Position numbers and translations under genes: made by a program
DNA from: Deinococcus aquiradiocola
GTDB taxonomy: Bacteria > Deinococcota > Deinococci > Deinococcales > Deinococcaceae
Direction of reading: 5' to 3'
Assembly (NCBI RefSeq): GCF_014646915.1
Contig: NZ_BMOE01000003.1
Coordinates: 124,001-188,000 of the forward strand
Length of the DNA: 64,000 nucleotides
The notes under the pieces: model-generated
The model's database searches: none
What the model was told of the DNA's origin: nothing
Seen by the model: the letters and a program-made list of their open reading frames with translations, nothing else
In this document: positions 51,960-59,963 of the stretch, piece after piece
How positions within the stretch are numbered: the stretch's first letter is position 1
Layout: the number at the start of each line of letters is the position of its first letter

Positions 51960-54629
51960 ATGACCCAGCCAACCCCAGCCCCGGACCCCACCCCCACCCC
52001 CCCCACCCGCAACGGCCTGCTCGCCGACTACAGAAGCCTCAGCCCCAGCGAACGCCGCCTCTGGCGCCTACCGCTCATGTGGGCCGCCGCCATCGCCATC
52101 CTGTTCATCCCCATCGTGTACGTCGCCGTGTACCTCGGCAGCGTCTGGGACCCCTACGGCAAGCTGAAAGACCTCCCCGTCGCGCTCGTCGAACAGGACC
52201 AGGGCACCACCTACCGCGGCAAGCCGTACAACCTCGGCCAGGACCTCCTCGACGCCTTCCACGACGACCCGCCCGTCCGCTTCGTCCGCTACCCCACCCA
52301 GGACGCCGCGCAGCAGGCCGTCCGCGAGGGCCGCGTGTACTTCGCACTCACCGTGCCCGCAGACTTCAGCCGCCGCGCCATCGCGGGCAGCAGCGCCGAA
52401 CACGGTCTGCTGAACCTCTACGTCTCCGAAGGCACCAGCTACTTCGCGAGCCGCGTCGCCACCACCGTCAGCAACGCCGTCGCCGCGAACCTCAACACCG
52501 AACTCGGCAGCAACCGCTGGGAAAAGGTCAAGAGCTCCCTCGTGGACGTCCAGACCGGCTTCGTGGACATCCGCACCGCCGTGCGCAAACTCTCGGACGG
52601 CGCAGGCACCCTCCAGAACGGTACCGCGACCCTGCAGAAGGGTGCGCGCGACCTCGCCAGCGGCGCCGTCACCGCCGCCGACGGCAGCACCAAGCTCACG
52701 AGCGGCGCCCGCAGCCTCAGCAGCGGCGTCAGCAGCCTCACGGGCGGCGTCACGCAGCTGTCCGGCGGCCTGCGCCAGCTGAACGACAAGGCCCCCGGCA
52801 AAGCCCAGCTGCAACCCCTGCAGGACGGTACGGCCAGCCTCGCCCAGGGTGCAGCCAGCCTCGCGGCAGGCACCGAAAAACTCCAGGCCGGAGCGCAGAA
52901 ACTCGCGGGCGGTGCGACCAGCCTCGCGAGCGGCGCGGCGCAGGTGGACGGAGGCACGGCGCAGCTCGCCGCGCAACTCCCGGAACTCTCGGGCGGCCTG
53001 ACGCAGCTGCAGGCCGGAGCGCAGAAACTCGCGGGCGGTGCGACCAGCCTCGCGACCGGCGCGGCGCAGGTGGACGGCGGCACGTCGCAGCTCGCCGCGC
53101 AGCTCCCGGAACTCTCGGGCGGCCTGACGCAGCTGCAGGCCGGAGCGCAGAAACTCGCGGGCGGCGCGACCAGCCTCGCGACCGGCGCGGGCACCCTCAG
53201 CAGCGGCATCAAAGGCTTCGGCGGGCAGGCCACCCAGCTCGGCCTGAACGCCGCGCAGCTTCAGGCCCTGCAGGGCGGCGCGGGCCAGCTGCAGAGCGGT
53301 GCGGACGCCCTGAAGACCGGTGCCGCGCAGCTCGAGACGGGCGCCACACAGCTCTCCACCGGCCTCGGAGACGCCAGCAAGGGCGCGCAGAAGGCCGCGA
53401 CCGGCGCCGCGCAACTGCGCAGCGGGACCGGCGCCCTGAAGACCGGCGCCGCGCAGCTCCAGACGGGCGCCACGCAGCTCTCCACCGGCCTCGGAGACGC
53501 CAGCAAGGGCGCGCAGAAGGCCGCGACCGGCGCCGCCCAGCTGCGCAGCGGGACCGGCGCCCTGAAGACCGGCGCCGCGCAGCTCCAGACGGGCGCCTCG
53601 CAGCTCGCCGCCGGTCTCGGCGACGCCAGCAAGGGGGCCAGCGACCTGAACGCCGGCGCGAAACGCCTGCAGGGCGGCGTGCAGACCCTGGTCGACGGCA
53701 ACCTCAAGATCAAGGACGCGCTCGGCACGATCACCGCCAAACTCCCCGCCAGCAAGGACCTCACGGCCCTCAGCGGCGGCGCCAGCACCCTCGCCGGCCG
53801 CTCCGCCGACCTCGCCACCGGCCTCGGCAAACTCCGCGACGGCAGCGCCAAGCTCGCCACCGGCGCCACCGACCTCAACACCGGCGCCACCAAACTCAAG
53901 GACGGCCTCGACAGCCTGTACAGCAAGGTGCCCGCCACCGTCGAACAGCTCGGCGGCGACCCCGAAGGCCTCTCCGAGAGCGTCACGGTCGTCACGACCA
54001 CCACCGCGCCCGTCGGGAACAACGGCTCCGCCTTCGCGCCGTACTTCATCGCGCTCGGCCTGTGGGTCGGCTGCACCCTCACCACCTTCATCTTCCCTTA
54101 CCTCCTCATTCCCGAGAGCGCCCGGCACACCGGGCAGGCCGCACGCGTCCTGCGAAAATTCACGGTGCCCGGCATCTACGTCGTCCTGCAGGCCCTCATC
54201 GTGGTGTACGGCGTGCACCTGCTCGGCGTGCACTACCTGCACCCCGCCCTCGTCACCGTGACCGCCGTGGCCGCCAGCCTCACCTTCATGCTGTTCGTGC
54301 TGGCCCTCAACCTGCTGCTCGGCGCGGCCGGACGCCTGCTCGCGCTGGTGCTCCTCGTGATCCAGCTCGCCGCGAGTGGCGGCAGCTACCCCGTGGAGCT
54401 CTCCAGCCCCTTCTTCCGCTGGCTGCACACGTACATTCCCGTCACGGACGCCATCAACGCCATGCGCTACGCCATGTTCGGCGCGTACGAGGGCCAGTAC
54501 GCGCTGTTCATGACCCGCATGGGCCTCGTCGCCCTCGCGAGCCTGATCGTCGCGCTCCTCAGCCGCCGCCGCTGGATGTACATCGCCGACGACCGCTTCC
54601 GCTCCCCGCTCGTCCTCGACGTCGGCTGA
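51960..54629 (+). CDS. YhgE/Pip-family membrane protein with repeat-rich ectodomain
   Basis: An 889-residue protein of the phage-infection-protein family. The N-terminus is Pro/Thr-rich and cytoplasmic, TM1 spans about 40-58, and the Pip domain YGKLKDLPVALVEQDQG follows. Residues about 205-700 are an extracytoplasmic coiled region of GA-x-x-L repeats including two families of 42-residue units. Five or so C-terminal TM helices of ABC-2 type (about 700-880) follow. Such proteins are linked to export or surface assembly. Control by the adjacent TetR is likely. Confidence 0.88.
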   Translation: MTQPTPAPDPTPTPPTRNGLLADYRSLSPSERRLWRLPLMWAAAIAILFIPIVYVAVYLGSVWDPYGKLKDLPVALVEQDQGTTYRGKPYNLGQDLLDAFHDDPPVRFVRYPTQDAAQQAVREGRVYFALTVPADFSRRAIAGSSAEHGLLNLYVSEGTSYFASRVATTVSNAVAANLNTELGSNRWEKVKSSLVDVQTGFVDIRTAVRKLSDGAGTLQNGTATLQKGARDLASGAVTAADGSTKLTSGARSLSSGVSSLTGGVTQLSGGLRQLNDKAPGKAQLQPLQDGTASLAQGAASLAAGTEKLQAGAQKLAGGATSLASGAAQVDGGTAQLAAQLPELSGGLTQLQAGAQKLAGGATSLATGAAQVDGGTSQLAAQLPELSGGLTQLQAGAQKLAGGATSLATGAGTLSSGIKGFGGQATQLGLNAAQLQALQGGAGQLQSGADALKTGAAQLETGATQLSTGLGDASKGAQKAATGAAQLRSGTGALKTGAAQLQTGATQLSTGLGDASKGAQKAATGAAQLRSGTGALKTGAAQLQTGASQLAAGLGDASKGASDLNAGAKRLQGGVQTLVDGNLKIKDALGTITAKLPASKDLTALSGGASTLAGRSADLATGLGKLRDGSAKLATGATDLNTGATKLKDGLDSLYSKVPATVEQLGGDPEGLSESVTVVTTTTAPVGNNGSAFAPYFIALGLWVGCTLTTFIFPYLLIPESARHTGQAARVLRKFTVPGIYVVLQALIVVYGVHLLGVHYLHPALVTVTAVAASLTFMLFVLALNLLLGAAGRLLALVLLVIQLAASGGSYPVELSSPFFRWLHTYIPVTDAINAMRYAMFGAYEGQYALFMTRMGLVALASLIVALLSRRRWMYIADDRFRSPLVLDVG
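52881..53190 (+). repeat. 126-bp tandem repeat array A within yhgE
   Basis: About 2.5 near-identical units begin at 52881, 53007 and 53133. Each encodes 42 residues starting LQAGAQKLAGGATSL and containing QLPELSGGLTQ. Confidence 0.85.
53310..53640 (+). repeat. 126-bp tandem repeat array B within yhgE
   Basis: Units begin at 53310, 53436 and 53562 (the last partial). Each encodes 42 residues starting LKTGAAQL and containing STGLGDASKGAQKAA. Same unit length as array A, different sequence. Confidence 0.85.
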
Positions 54630-54642
54630 CGCCTTCACCCCT

Positions 54643-54666
54643 CGGGGCGGGAGTGTTCCCGCCCCG
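54643..54666 (+). terminator. Hairpin after yhgE
   Basis: A perfect 10-bp stem CGGGGCGGGA / TCCCGCCCCG with a GTGT loop, 13 nt after the stop; no T-run. Confidence 0.6.
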
Positions 54667-54723
54667 AACTGCTATGTTGAACCCACTCCAACGTTTTCAC
54701 TGCCCCGCCCCCAGGAGGTCCAC

Positions 54724-56376
54724 ATGACACACGCCACAGACGCCATCGTGGTCGGCGCCGGACTTGCCGGACTCGTCGCCGCCGCCGAACTCGCCGACGC
54801 CGGAAAACGCGTCCTGCTGCTCGACCAGGAAGGCGAACAGAACCTCGGCGGACAGGCCTTCTGGTCCTTCGGCGGCCTCTTCCTGATCGACTCGCCCGAA
54901 CAGCGCCGCCTCGGCATCCGCGACTCCCTGGACCTCGCCACGCGCGACTGGGCGAACACCGCGGGCTTCGACCGGCCCGAAGACCACTGGCCGCGCCAGT
55001 GGGCCGAACACTACCTGAACTTCGCCGCGGGCGAGAAACGCGCGTGGCTGCACGGCATGGGCATGCGCTGGTTCCCCGTCGTCGGCTGGGCCGAACGCGG
55101 CGGGCAGGGCGCCGAAGGCCCCGGCAACAGCGTCCCGCGCTTCCACGTCACCTGGGGCACCGGCCCCGGTGTCGTCGAACCCTTCGAACGCCGCGTCCGT
55201 GCGCACGCCAGCGCCGGACGCATCACCTTCGCGTTCCGGCACCGCGTCACCGGCCTCACCACGCACGGCGACCGCGTCACCGGCGTGCACGGCCAGCTGC
55301 TCGAAGCGAGCGACGTCGCGCGCGGCGAACGCAGCTCCCGCGTCACCGTCGGCGACTTCGAGTACACGGCAGGCGCCGTGATCGTCACGTCCGGCGGCAT
55401 CGGCGGAAACCACGACCTCGTGCGCCGCTACTGGCCCACCGAACGCCTCGGGCCCGCCCCGGACTTCATGGTGGCCGGCGTCCCCGCCCACGTGGACGGC
55501 ACCCTGCGCGAAACCGTGCACGCCGCCGGAGCGAACCTCATCCATCCGGACCGCATGTGGCACTACACCGAAGGGCTCCGCAACTGGAACCCCATCTGGC
55601 ACAACCACGGCATCCGCGTCCTGCCCGGCCCGAGCAGCCTGTGGCTCACCCCGGACGGCGAACGCCTCCCGTACCCCAACTACCCCGGCTTCGACACCCT
55701 CACCAGCCTCACGCACATCACCACGCACCGCTACCCGTACACGTGGTTCCTGCTCAACGAGAAGATCATCCGCCGCGAATTCGCACTCTCCGGCAGCGAA
55801 CAGAACCCGGACCTGACGAACCGCGACGTGCGGGGCGTCCTGTCCCGCGTGCGCGGCGTGCAGGACCCCGTCCGTGCCTTCATGGACCACGGCGAGGACT
55901 TCGTGGTGCGCGCCACCCTCCCCGAACTCGTGCAGGGCATGAACGACCTGACCGGCGAAACCCGCCTCCAGCTCGACACCGTGCGGCGCGCCGTGCAGGA
56001 CCGTGACCTGCAGATCCGTAACCCCTACTCCAAGGACCCACAGGTGACCGCCATCCGCGGCGCACGCGCCTACCCCGGTGACCGCTTCACGCGCGTCGCC
56101 GCGCCTGCCCCGATCCTCGGCCCGGCCAGCGGGCCACTCATCGCCGTGCGTATGAACGTCCTCACCCGCAAATCCCTCGGCGGCCTGGAGACGGACCTGC
56201 AGGCCCGCGTCCTCACGCCCGCCGGGACGCCCATCCCCGGCCTGTACGCCGCCGGAGAGGTCGCCGGGTTCGGCGGGGGCGGCATGCACGGCTACCGCAG
56301 CCTGGAAGGCACCTTCCTGGGCGGCTGCCTGTACAGCGGCCGCGTCGCCGGGAGGGCCGCCGCCACCGAACTCTGA
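54724..56376 (+). CDS. FAD-binding dehydrogenase (KstD/fumarate-reductase-like)
   Basis: A 550-residue flavoprotein. FAD-binding AIVVGAGLAGLVAAAELA (about 7-24) and LLLDQEGEQNLGGQAFWSFGGLF near the N-terminus, GAVIVTSGGIGGNHDLV in the middle, and the C-terminal [35 protein letters not shown] fit the predicted-oxidoreductase branch related to ketosteroid dehydrogenase and fumarate reductase flavoproteins. AGGAGG lies before the ATG. The substrate is unknown. Confidence 0.88.
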   Translation: MTHATDAIVVGAGLAGLVAAAELADAGKRVLLLDQEGEQNLGGQAFWSFGGLFLIDSPEQRRLGIRDSLDLATRDWANTAGFDRPEDHWPRQWAEHYLNFAAGEKRAWLHGMGMRWFPVVGWAERGGQGAEGPGNSVPRFHVTWGTGPGVVEPFERRVRAHASAGRITFAFRHRVTGLTTHGDRVTGVHGQLLEASDVARGERSSRVTVGDFEYTAGAVIVTSGGIGGNHDLVRRYWPTERLGPAPDFMVAGVPAHVDGTLRETVHAAGANLIHPDRMWHYTEGLRNWNPIWHNHGIRVLPGPSSLWLTPDGERLPYPNYPGFDTLTSLTHITTHRYPYTWFLLNEKIIRREFALSGSEQNPDLTNRDVRGVLSRVRGVQDPVRAFMDHGEDFVVRATLPELVQGMNDLTGETRLQLDTVRRAVQDRDLQIRNPYSKDPQVTAIRGARAYPGDRFTRVAAPAPILGPASGPLIAVRMNVLTRKSLGGLETDLQARVLTPAGTPIPGLYAAGEVAGFGGGGMHGYRSLEGTFLGGCLYSGRVAGRAAATEL

Positions 56377-56395
56377 CGGGATTCCGGATCGCGCG

Positions 56396-57502
56396 TCATT
56401 CCGGGATGAGCCGCTCCCGCCGCAGTTCCGCGAACAGGTCCAGGAAGGAATCCTCGGTGCTGCGGTACACCGTGAATCCCAGCCTGCGGCTACGGGCCAT
56501 GTCGGTCACCACCTCGATCGGGCGGCTCAGGTCGAGGTCCGTGTGCCACGGCGACGCGAGACGCCCGAGCCGCGACTCGCGCAGGCCGTGCCGCGCGGCG
56601 AGGTCCGCCCACACGCCCTCCGCCCCCGCCAGCTCCTGCTCCAGCGGGTGAATCTGGCCGTCGAATCCGGCCGCCTCCACCCCGAACCACTCGGCGACGC
56701 GGCCCCACAGCCACGACCAGCGGAACACGTCACCGTTCACCACGTTGAACGCCTGATCGTGCGCCGCCTCCGTCTCGGCCGCCCACAGCAGGTGCCGGGC
56801 CAGCACGTCCACGTCCGTCACGTCCGACACGCCCGACCACTGCGCGCCCGACCCCGGCCAGCGGAAAGGACGGCCCGTCTCGCGGCAGATGGACGCGTAC
56901 ACGGCCAGCGTCGTCCCGAGATTCATGGCATTCCCCACCGCCCGCCCGATCAGGGTGTGCGGCCGGTGCACGCTCCACGTGAACCCGTCCCGCGCGGCCG
57001 CCGCGTACACCTCGTCCTCCTGCGCGTAATAGAAGTTCGGGACGTCCAGCCGCGGCAGGTCCTCCCGCAGCGGCGTGACCGGCAGCGACGCCCCCTGCGC
57101 GTACGCGTCGAACGGCCCCAGGTAATGCTTCAGGCCCGTCACGAGCGCCACGTGCCGCAGCGTGCGGTGCACGGCGACCGCGTCGAGCACGTTGCGGACC
57201 ATCAGGCTGTTCACGCGGATGTTCTCTGCCTCGGTGTCGTTCCGCATCCACGACGTGATGAACACGTGCGTCGGCGCGACCTGCGCGAGCGCCCGCGTCA
57301 GCCCGTCCCGGTCCAGCAGGTCCGCCGCGACGGGCCGGACGCCTGCGCCTTCGTCACTCGGAGCTCTGGACAGGCCGTACACCGTCCAGCCTTCACGGAC
57401 GAGGAGCCGGGCGAGATGACTGCCGGACAGGCCGGACGCGCCCACGACGAGCGCCGTGCGCTGCGCGGAAGAGTTGGGGAGGGTGCTGGGGAGGTCGGTC
57501 AT
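56396..57502 (-). CDS. PRISE-type short-chain reductase
   Basis: A 368-residue NAD(P)H-dependent reductase of the extended/atypical SDR group related to plant progesterone 5-beta-reductase and iridoid synthase. Cofactor motif ALVVGASGLSGSHLARLL (about 17-34), VALVTGLKHYLGPFDAYA with the catalytic Lys, PNFYYAQEDEV with the Tyr, and FNVVNGDVFRWSWLW. The family reduces enones. Converges on the FAD dehydrogenase with a 19-nt gap. A TAGGGT -10 lies 6 nt before the ATG. Confidence 0.88.
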   Translation of the reverse strand: MTDLPSTLPNSSAQRTALVVGASGLSGSHLARLLVREGWTVYGLSRAPSDEGAGVRPVAADLLDRDGLTRALAQVAPTHVFITSWMRNDTEAENIRVNSLMVRNVLDAVAVHRTLRHVALVTGLKHYLGPFDAYAQGASLPVTPLREDLPRLDVPNFYYAQEDEVYAAAARDGFTWSVHRPHTLIGRAVGNAMNLGTTLAVYASICRETGRPFRWPGSGAQWSGVSDVTDVDVLARHLLWAAETEAAHDQAFNVVNGDVFRWSWLWGRVAEWFGVEAAGFDGQIHPLEQELAGAEGVWADLAARHGLRESRLGRLASPWHTDLDLSRPIEVVTDMARSRRLGFTVYRSTEDSFLDLFAELRRERLIPE

Positions 57503-57508
57503 CGCGCC

Positions 57509-57514
57509 ACCCTA
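57509..57514 (-). promoter_or_regulatory. -10 box of the PRISE gene, leaderless type
   Basis: TAGGGT on the minus strand, 6 nt before the ATG at 57502. Confidence 0.4.
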
Positions 57515-57912
57515 GCAGTCGTCAGGAGGATGCGGGGTGAGGCCGCACCGCATGAAGGGACGCTGAAGGACGAGCGCCAGGCCGCGCGGGGAGTTGCGGA
57601 ACACCGGCCGGGCGACCTCCTCGAACGGCGGCCCGGTCCGCCTGGTACCGACCTGCACGGCCCCCCGTGAGGACCGGTGGCGGATCAGGCACCTGTGCGC
57701 GTCCAGTCTGCCCGGACGGCGCGACGGTTCGTGAAGCGTTCCACGCTGGAGTCTGAGAGCCACCGGCCGTACGGTGAGGGCAGCGCACTCCACACCGGCC
57801 GTGTGATGTCAGGCAGGAGTGCGGGTGCAGACACTGACGCATCGTTCGCTCTCCAGACCGCACCGACCCGTGCCGTACACCCCGAACGAGAGCCGCCGAT
57901 CCGCACCGCCCT
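57515..57912. other. Gene-poor gap
   Basis: About 400 bp between the PRISE promoter and the terminator at 57913. A plus-strand frame (57677 onward) is open but runs through the terminator, has no SD and no family likeness, so I do not call it. The segment might hold a small RNA ending at the terminator; nothing else is seen. Confidence 0.3.
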
Positions 57913-57938
57913 GACCCCCGCGAAGGTGGGGGTCTTTT
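57913..57938 (+). terminator. Rho-independent terminator
   Basis: GACCCCC / GGGGGTC with an 8-nt loop followed by TTTTC. The T-run is on the plus strand, yet no recognised plus-strand gene ends here; it may also serve the LacI gene on the minus strand. Confidence 0.7.
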
Positions 57939-57962
57939 CATTCTTTCCTGCCGGGTTCCTTC

Positions 57963-58976
57963 TCAGGAGCGGCGGGCGGTGGTGCCGCGCACCACGAGCT
58001 GCGGCTGGAACACCACGTGCCGCACGCGTTCCTGCGGTTCCTTCACGAGGCGCAGCAGTTCCTCCAGGCTCTTGCGGCCCAGCAGCCCGAAGTCCTGCAC
58101 GACGGTCGTGAGGGGCGGGTCGAAGTACGCCGCTTCCGGGATGTCGTCGAAGCCGAGCACGGACACGTCCTGCGGGATGCGTTTCCCCGCCTCCCGGACG
58201 GCGCGCATCGCGCCGAGCGCCATCTGGTCGTTCGCGGCGAGGACGGCCGTGAACGGCTGCCCGTCCGTCAGGGCCTGCCGGGTCGCGGCGTAACCGCTGG
58301 CGGGACTCCAGTCGCCGGCGTAGCGGGGGAGGGGCGTGAGGCCCGCGCGGGCCATGCTGTGCAGGTAGCCCTGGTAGCGCAGGTCGGCGTCGCTCCACTC
58401 GTCGGGGCCGCTGACGTGCAGGATGCCGGTGTGGCCCAGCTGGATCAGGTGGTCGGTGGCGAGGACGCCGCCCTCCATCTGGTCGATGCTGACGGTGGGA
58501 CCGTCCACGTCGGTGGTCGCGTCGATCAGGATGAAGGGGAGCCGCGTGCCGATGCGTTTCACGATGTCGTGCGCGTCGTACGGGGTGAGCAGCACGAGGC
58601 CGTCCACGCCGAACTGCTGGAGGCGTTCCACGGCCGCCTGGATCTCGCGTTCCCTGAACTGACTGAGGGTCGAGAGGAGGATCTCGTAGCCGTGCGTGCG
58701 GGCGCTGCGCTCCACGTTCTGCACGACCTGCGCGGGGCCGTACTGTTCGGTGCCGTAGGCGACCACGCCGATCAGCTGGGAGCGTTTCGTGACGAGGCTC
58801 TTCGCGAGGATGCTCGGACGGTAGTTGAGGTCCTCGATGGCCTTCAGGACGCGTTCTCGGGTGGTGGCGGCGACGCTGACGTGGTTGTTGATGACGCGCG
58901 ACACCGTCTGGTACGACACGCCGGAGCGTTTCGCGACGTCGTGGATGGTGACGCTCTGCGCGGCGGGCTTCACCAT
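57963..58976 (-). CDS. LacI-family transcriptional regulator
   Basis: A 337-residue regulator with a LacI HTH and hinge at residues about 8-65 (VTIHDVAKRSGVSYQTVSRVINNH, NYRPSILAKSL) and a periplasmic-binding-protein-like sugar domain (LIGVVAYGTEQYG..DGLVLLTPYD..VLAANDQMALGAMRAVREAG). The start is ambiguous: ATG at 58976 or GTG at 58997 (7 more residues, AGGA only 3 nt away). No sugar operon is adjacent, so its targets lie elsewhere. Confidence 0.9.
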   Translation of the reverse strand: MVKPAAQSVTIHDVAKRSGVSYQTVSRVINNHVSVAATTRERVLKAIEDLNYRPSILAKSLVTKRSQLIGVVAYGTEQYGPAQVVQNVERSARTHGYEILLSTLSQFREREIQAAVERLQQFGVDGLVLLTPYDAHDIVKRIGTRLPFILIDATTDVDGPTVSIDQMEGGVLATDHLIQLGHTGILHVSGPDEWSDADLRYQGYLHSMARAGLTPLPRYAGDWSPASGYAATRQALTDGQPFTAVLAANDQMALGAMRAVREAGKRIPQDVSVLGFDDIPEAAYFDPPLTTVVQDFGLLGRKSLEELLRLVKEPQERVRHVVFQPQLVVRGTTARRS

Positions 58977-59202
58977 GCGCCGCCCGCGTCCCCGCACGCT
59001 TCCTGCCTGGGCTGTTCGCCGTCGTTGCTGCGTCCTCGGTGCTTCACGTGCGGCCAGCTTAGCACCGCTCCCGGCCGGTGGCGGACGTGCGTGAAGGTTT
59101 GTGCATGACGGGCGGGCGTGCGGGTGCGCGGCGTCCCGGGCCGCTCGACCCGTGCGGGTTCCGGGCGGGCCATGACGTGGCTGCGGCCGGTGGGGGAACG
59201 CA

Positions 59203-59583
59203 TCAGGGCTGCAGGAGCGGCTCGACCAGCTCCCACAGCTGCTGACGCGAGAAGGGCTTGGTGAGGAAGGCGTGCGCGCCGAGCGTGCTGGCCTGTTCCT
59301 GGTCGCGGTGGTCGCCGCGCGCGGTGAGGACGATCACGGGCGCGTTCACGCCGAGCGCGCGGACGGCGTTCAGCATCCCGAACCCGTCGAGGACCGGCAT
59401 GTTCAGGTCCGTCACGATGACCTTCACGTCTCGGCGTTCGCGCACGGCGTCCAGGCCCTGCTGGCCGTTCTGCGCGGTGATGACCTCGCAGCCGTGCAGT
59501 TTCAGGATGCTGCTCACGAGCAGGTTCAGGTGCACCTCGTCGTCCACCACCAGGACCGGGCCCAGCCGGGCGGGGGCCGTCAT
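59203..59583 (-). CDS. Single-domain response regulator
   Basis: A 126-residue receiver: acidic pair in VVDDEVHLN, phospho-Asp in VIVTDLNMPVLDGF, Thr in VIVLTARGDH, Lys in AFLTKPFSR. No output domain. The ATG overlaps the preceding REC gene stop by 4 bp. It is the last gene of the signalling operon and may act as a phosphate sink or relay. Confidence 0.92.
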   Translation of the reverse strand: MTAPARLGPVLVVDDEVHLNLLVSSILKLHGCEVITAQNGQQGLDAVRERRDVKVIVTDLNMPVLDGFGMLNAVRALGVNAPVIVLTARGDHRDQEQASTLGAHAFLTKPFSRQQLWELVEPLLQP

Positions 59584-59963
59584 GGTGTGCGGCCCTCGCC
59601 GAGCGTCTGCGTGACGAGGTCGAGCAGCTGGATGGGGCTGAAGGGTTTGACGAGGTACGCGTCGGCGCGCACGCGGGCGCCCTCCTCCAGGTCCGCCTGC
59701 TGGCCGCGTGCCGTGATCAGCATGACGGTGGTGTGCGCGAGGGTCGGGTCGTCCTTGATGTGCTGGCACACCTGGTAGCCGTTCAGGTCGCCGGGCATCA
59801 TCACGTCGAGGATCACGAGGTCGGGGTTGATCTCGGCGGCGCGCTGCAGGGCGTCGCGGCCGTTCGCGGCCTCGTGCAGCACGTAGGGGGTCGTCATGAG
59901 GGTGAGGCGGATGAGTTTGCGGAGGTCAGCGTGGTCGTCAACGATCAGGATGCGTTTGGTCAT
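59580..59963 (-). CDS. Single-domain response regulator
   Basis: A 127-residue receiver: IVDDHADLRK, phospho-Asp in LVILDVMMPGDLNGYQ, Thr in VMLITARGQQ, Lys in AYLVKPFSP. The MMPGDLNG insertion sets it apart from its neighbour. Overlaps the histidine-kinase stop by 4 bp. Confidence 0.92.
   Translation of the reverse strand: MTKRILIVDDHADLRKLIRLTLMTTPYVLHEAANGRDALQRAAEINPDLVILDVMMPGDLNGYQVCQHIKDDPTLAHTTVMLITARGQQADLEEGARVRADAYLVKPFSPIQLLDLVTQTLGEGRTP

Noticed and set aside
52881..53640. Possible CRISPR-like periodic repeats
   Set aside because: The 126-bp units are contiguous, in frame and coding; there are no spacers.
57677..58111. Plus-strand ORF of 144 codons
   Set aside because: Runs through a T-tailed terminator and into the antisense of lacI, with no SD or recognisable domain.
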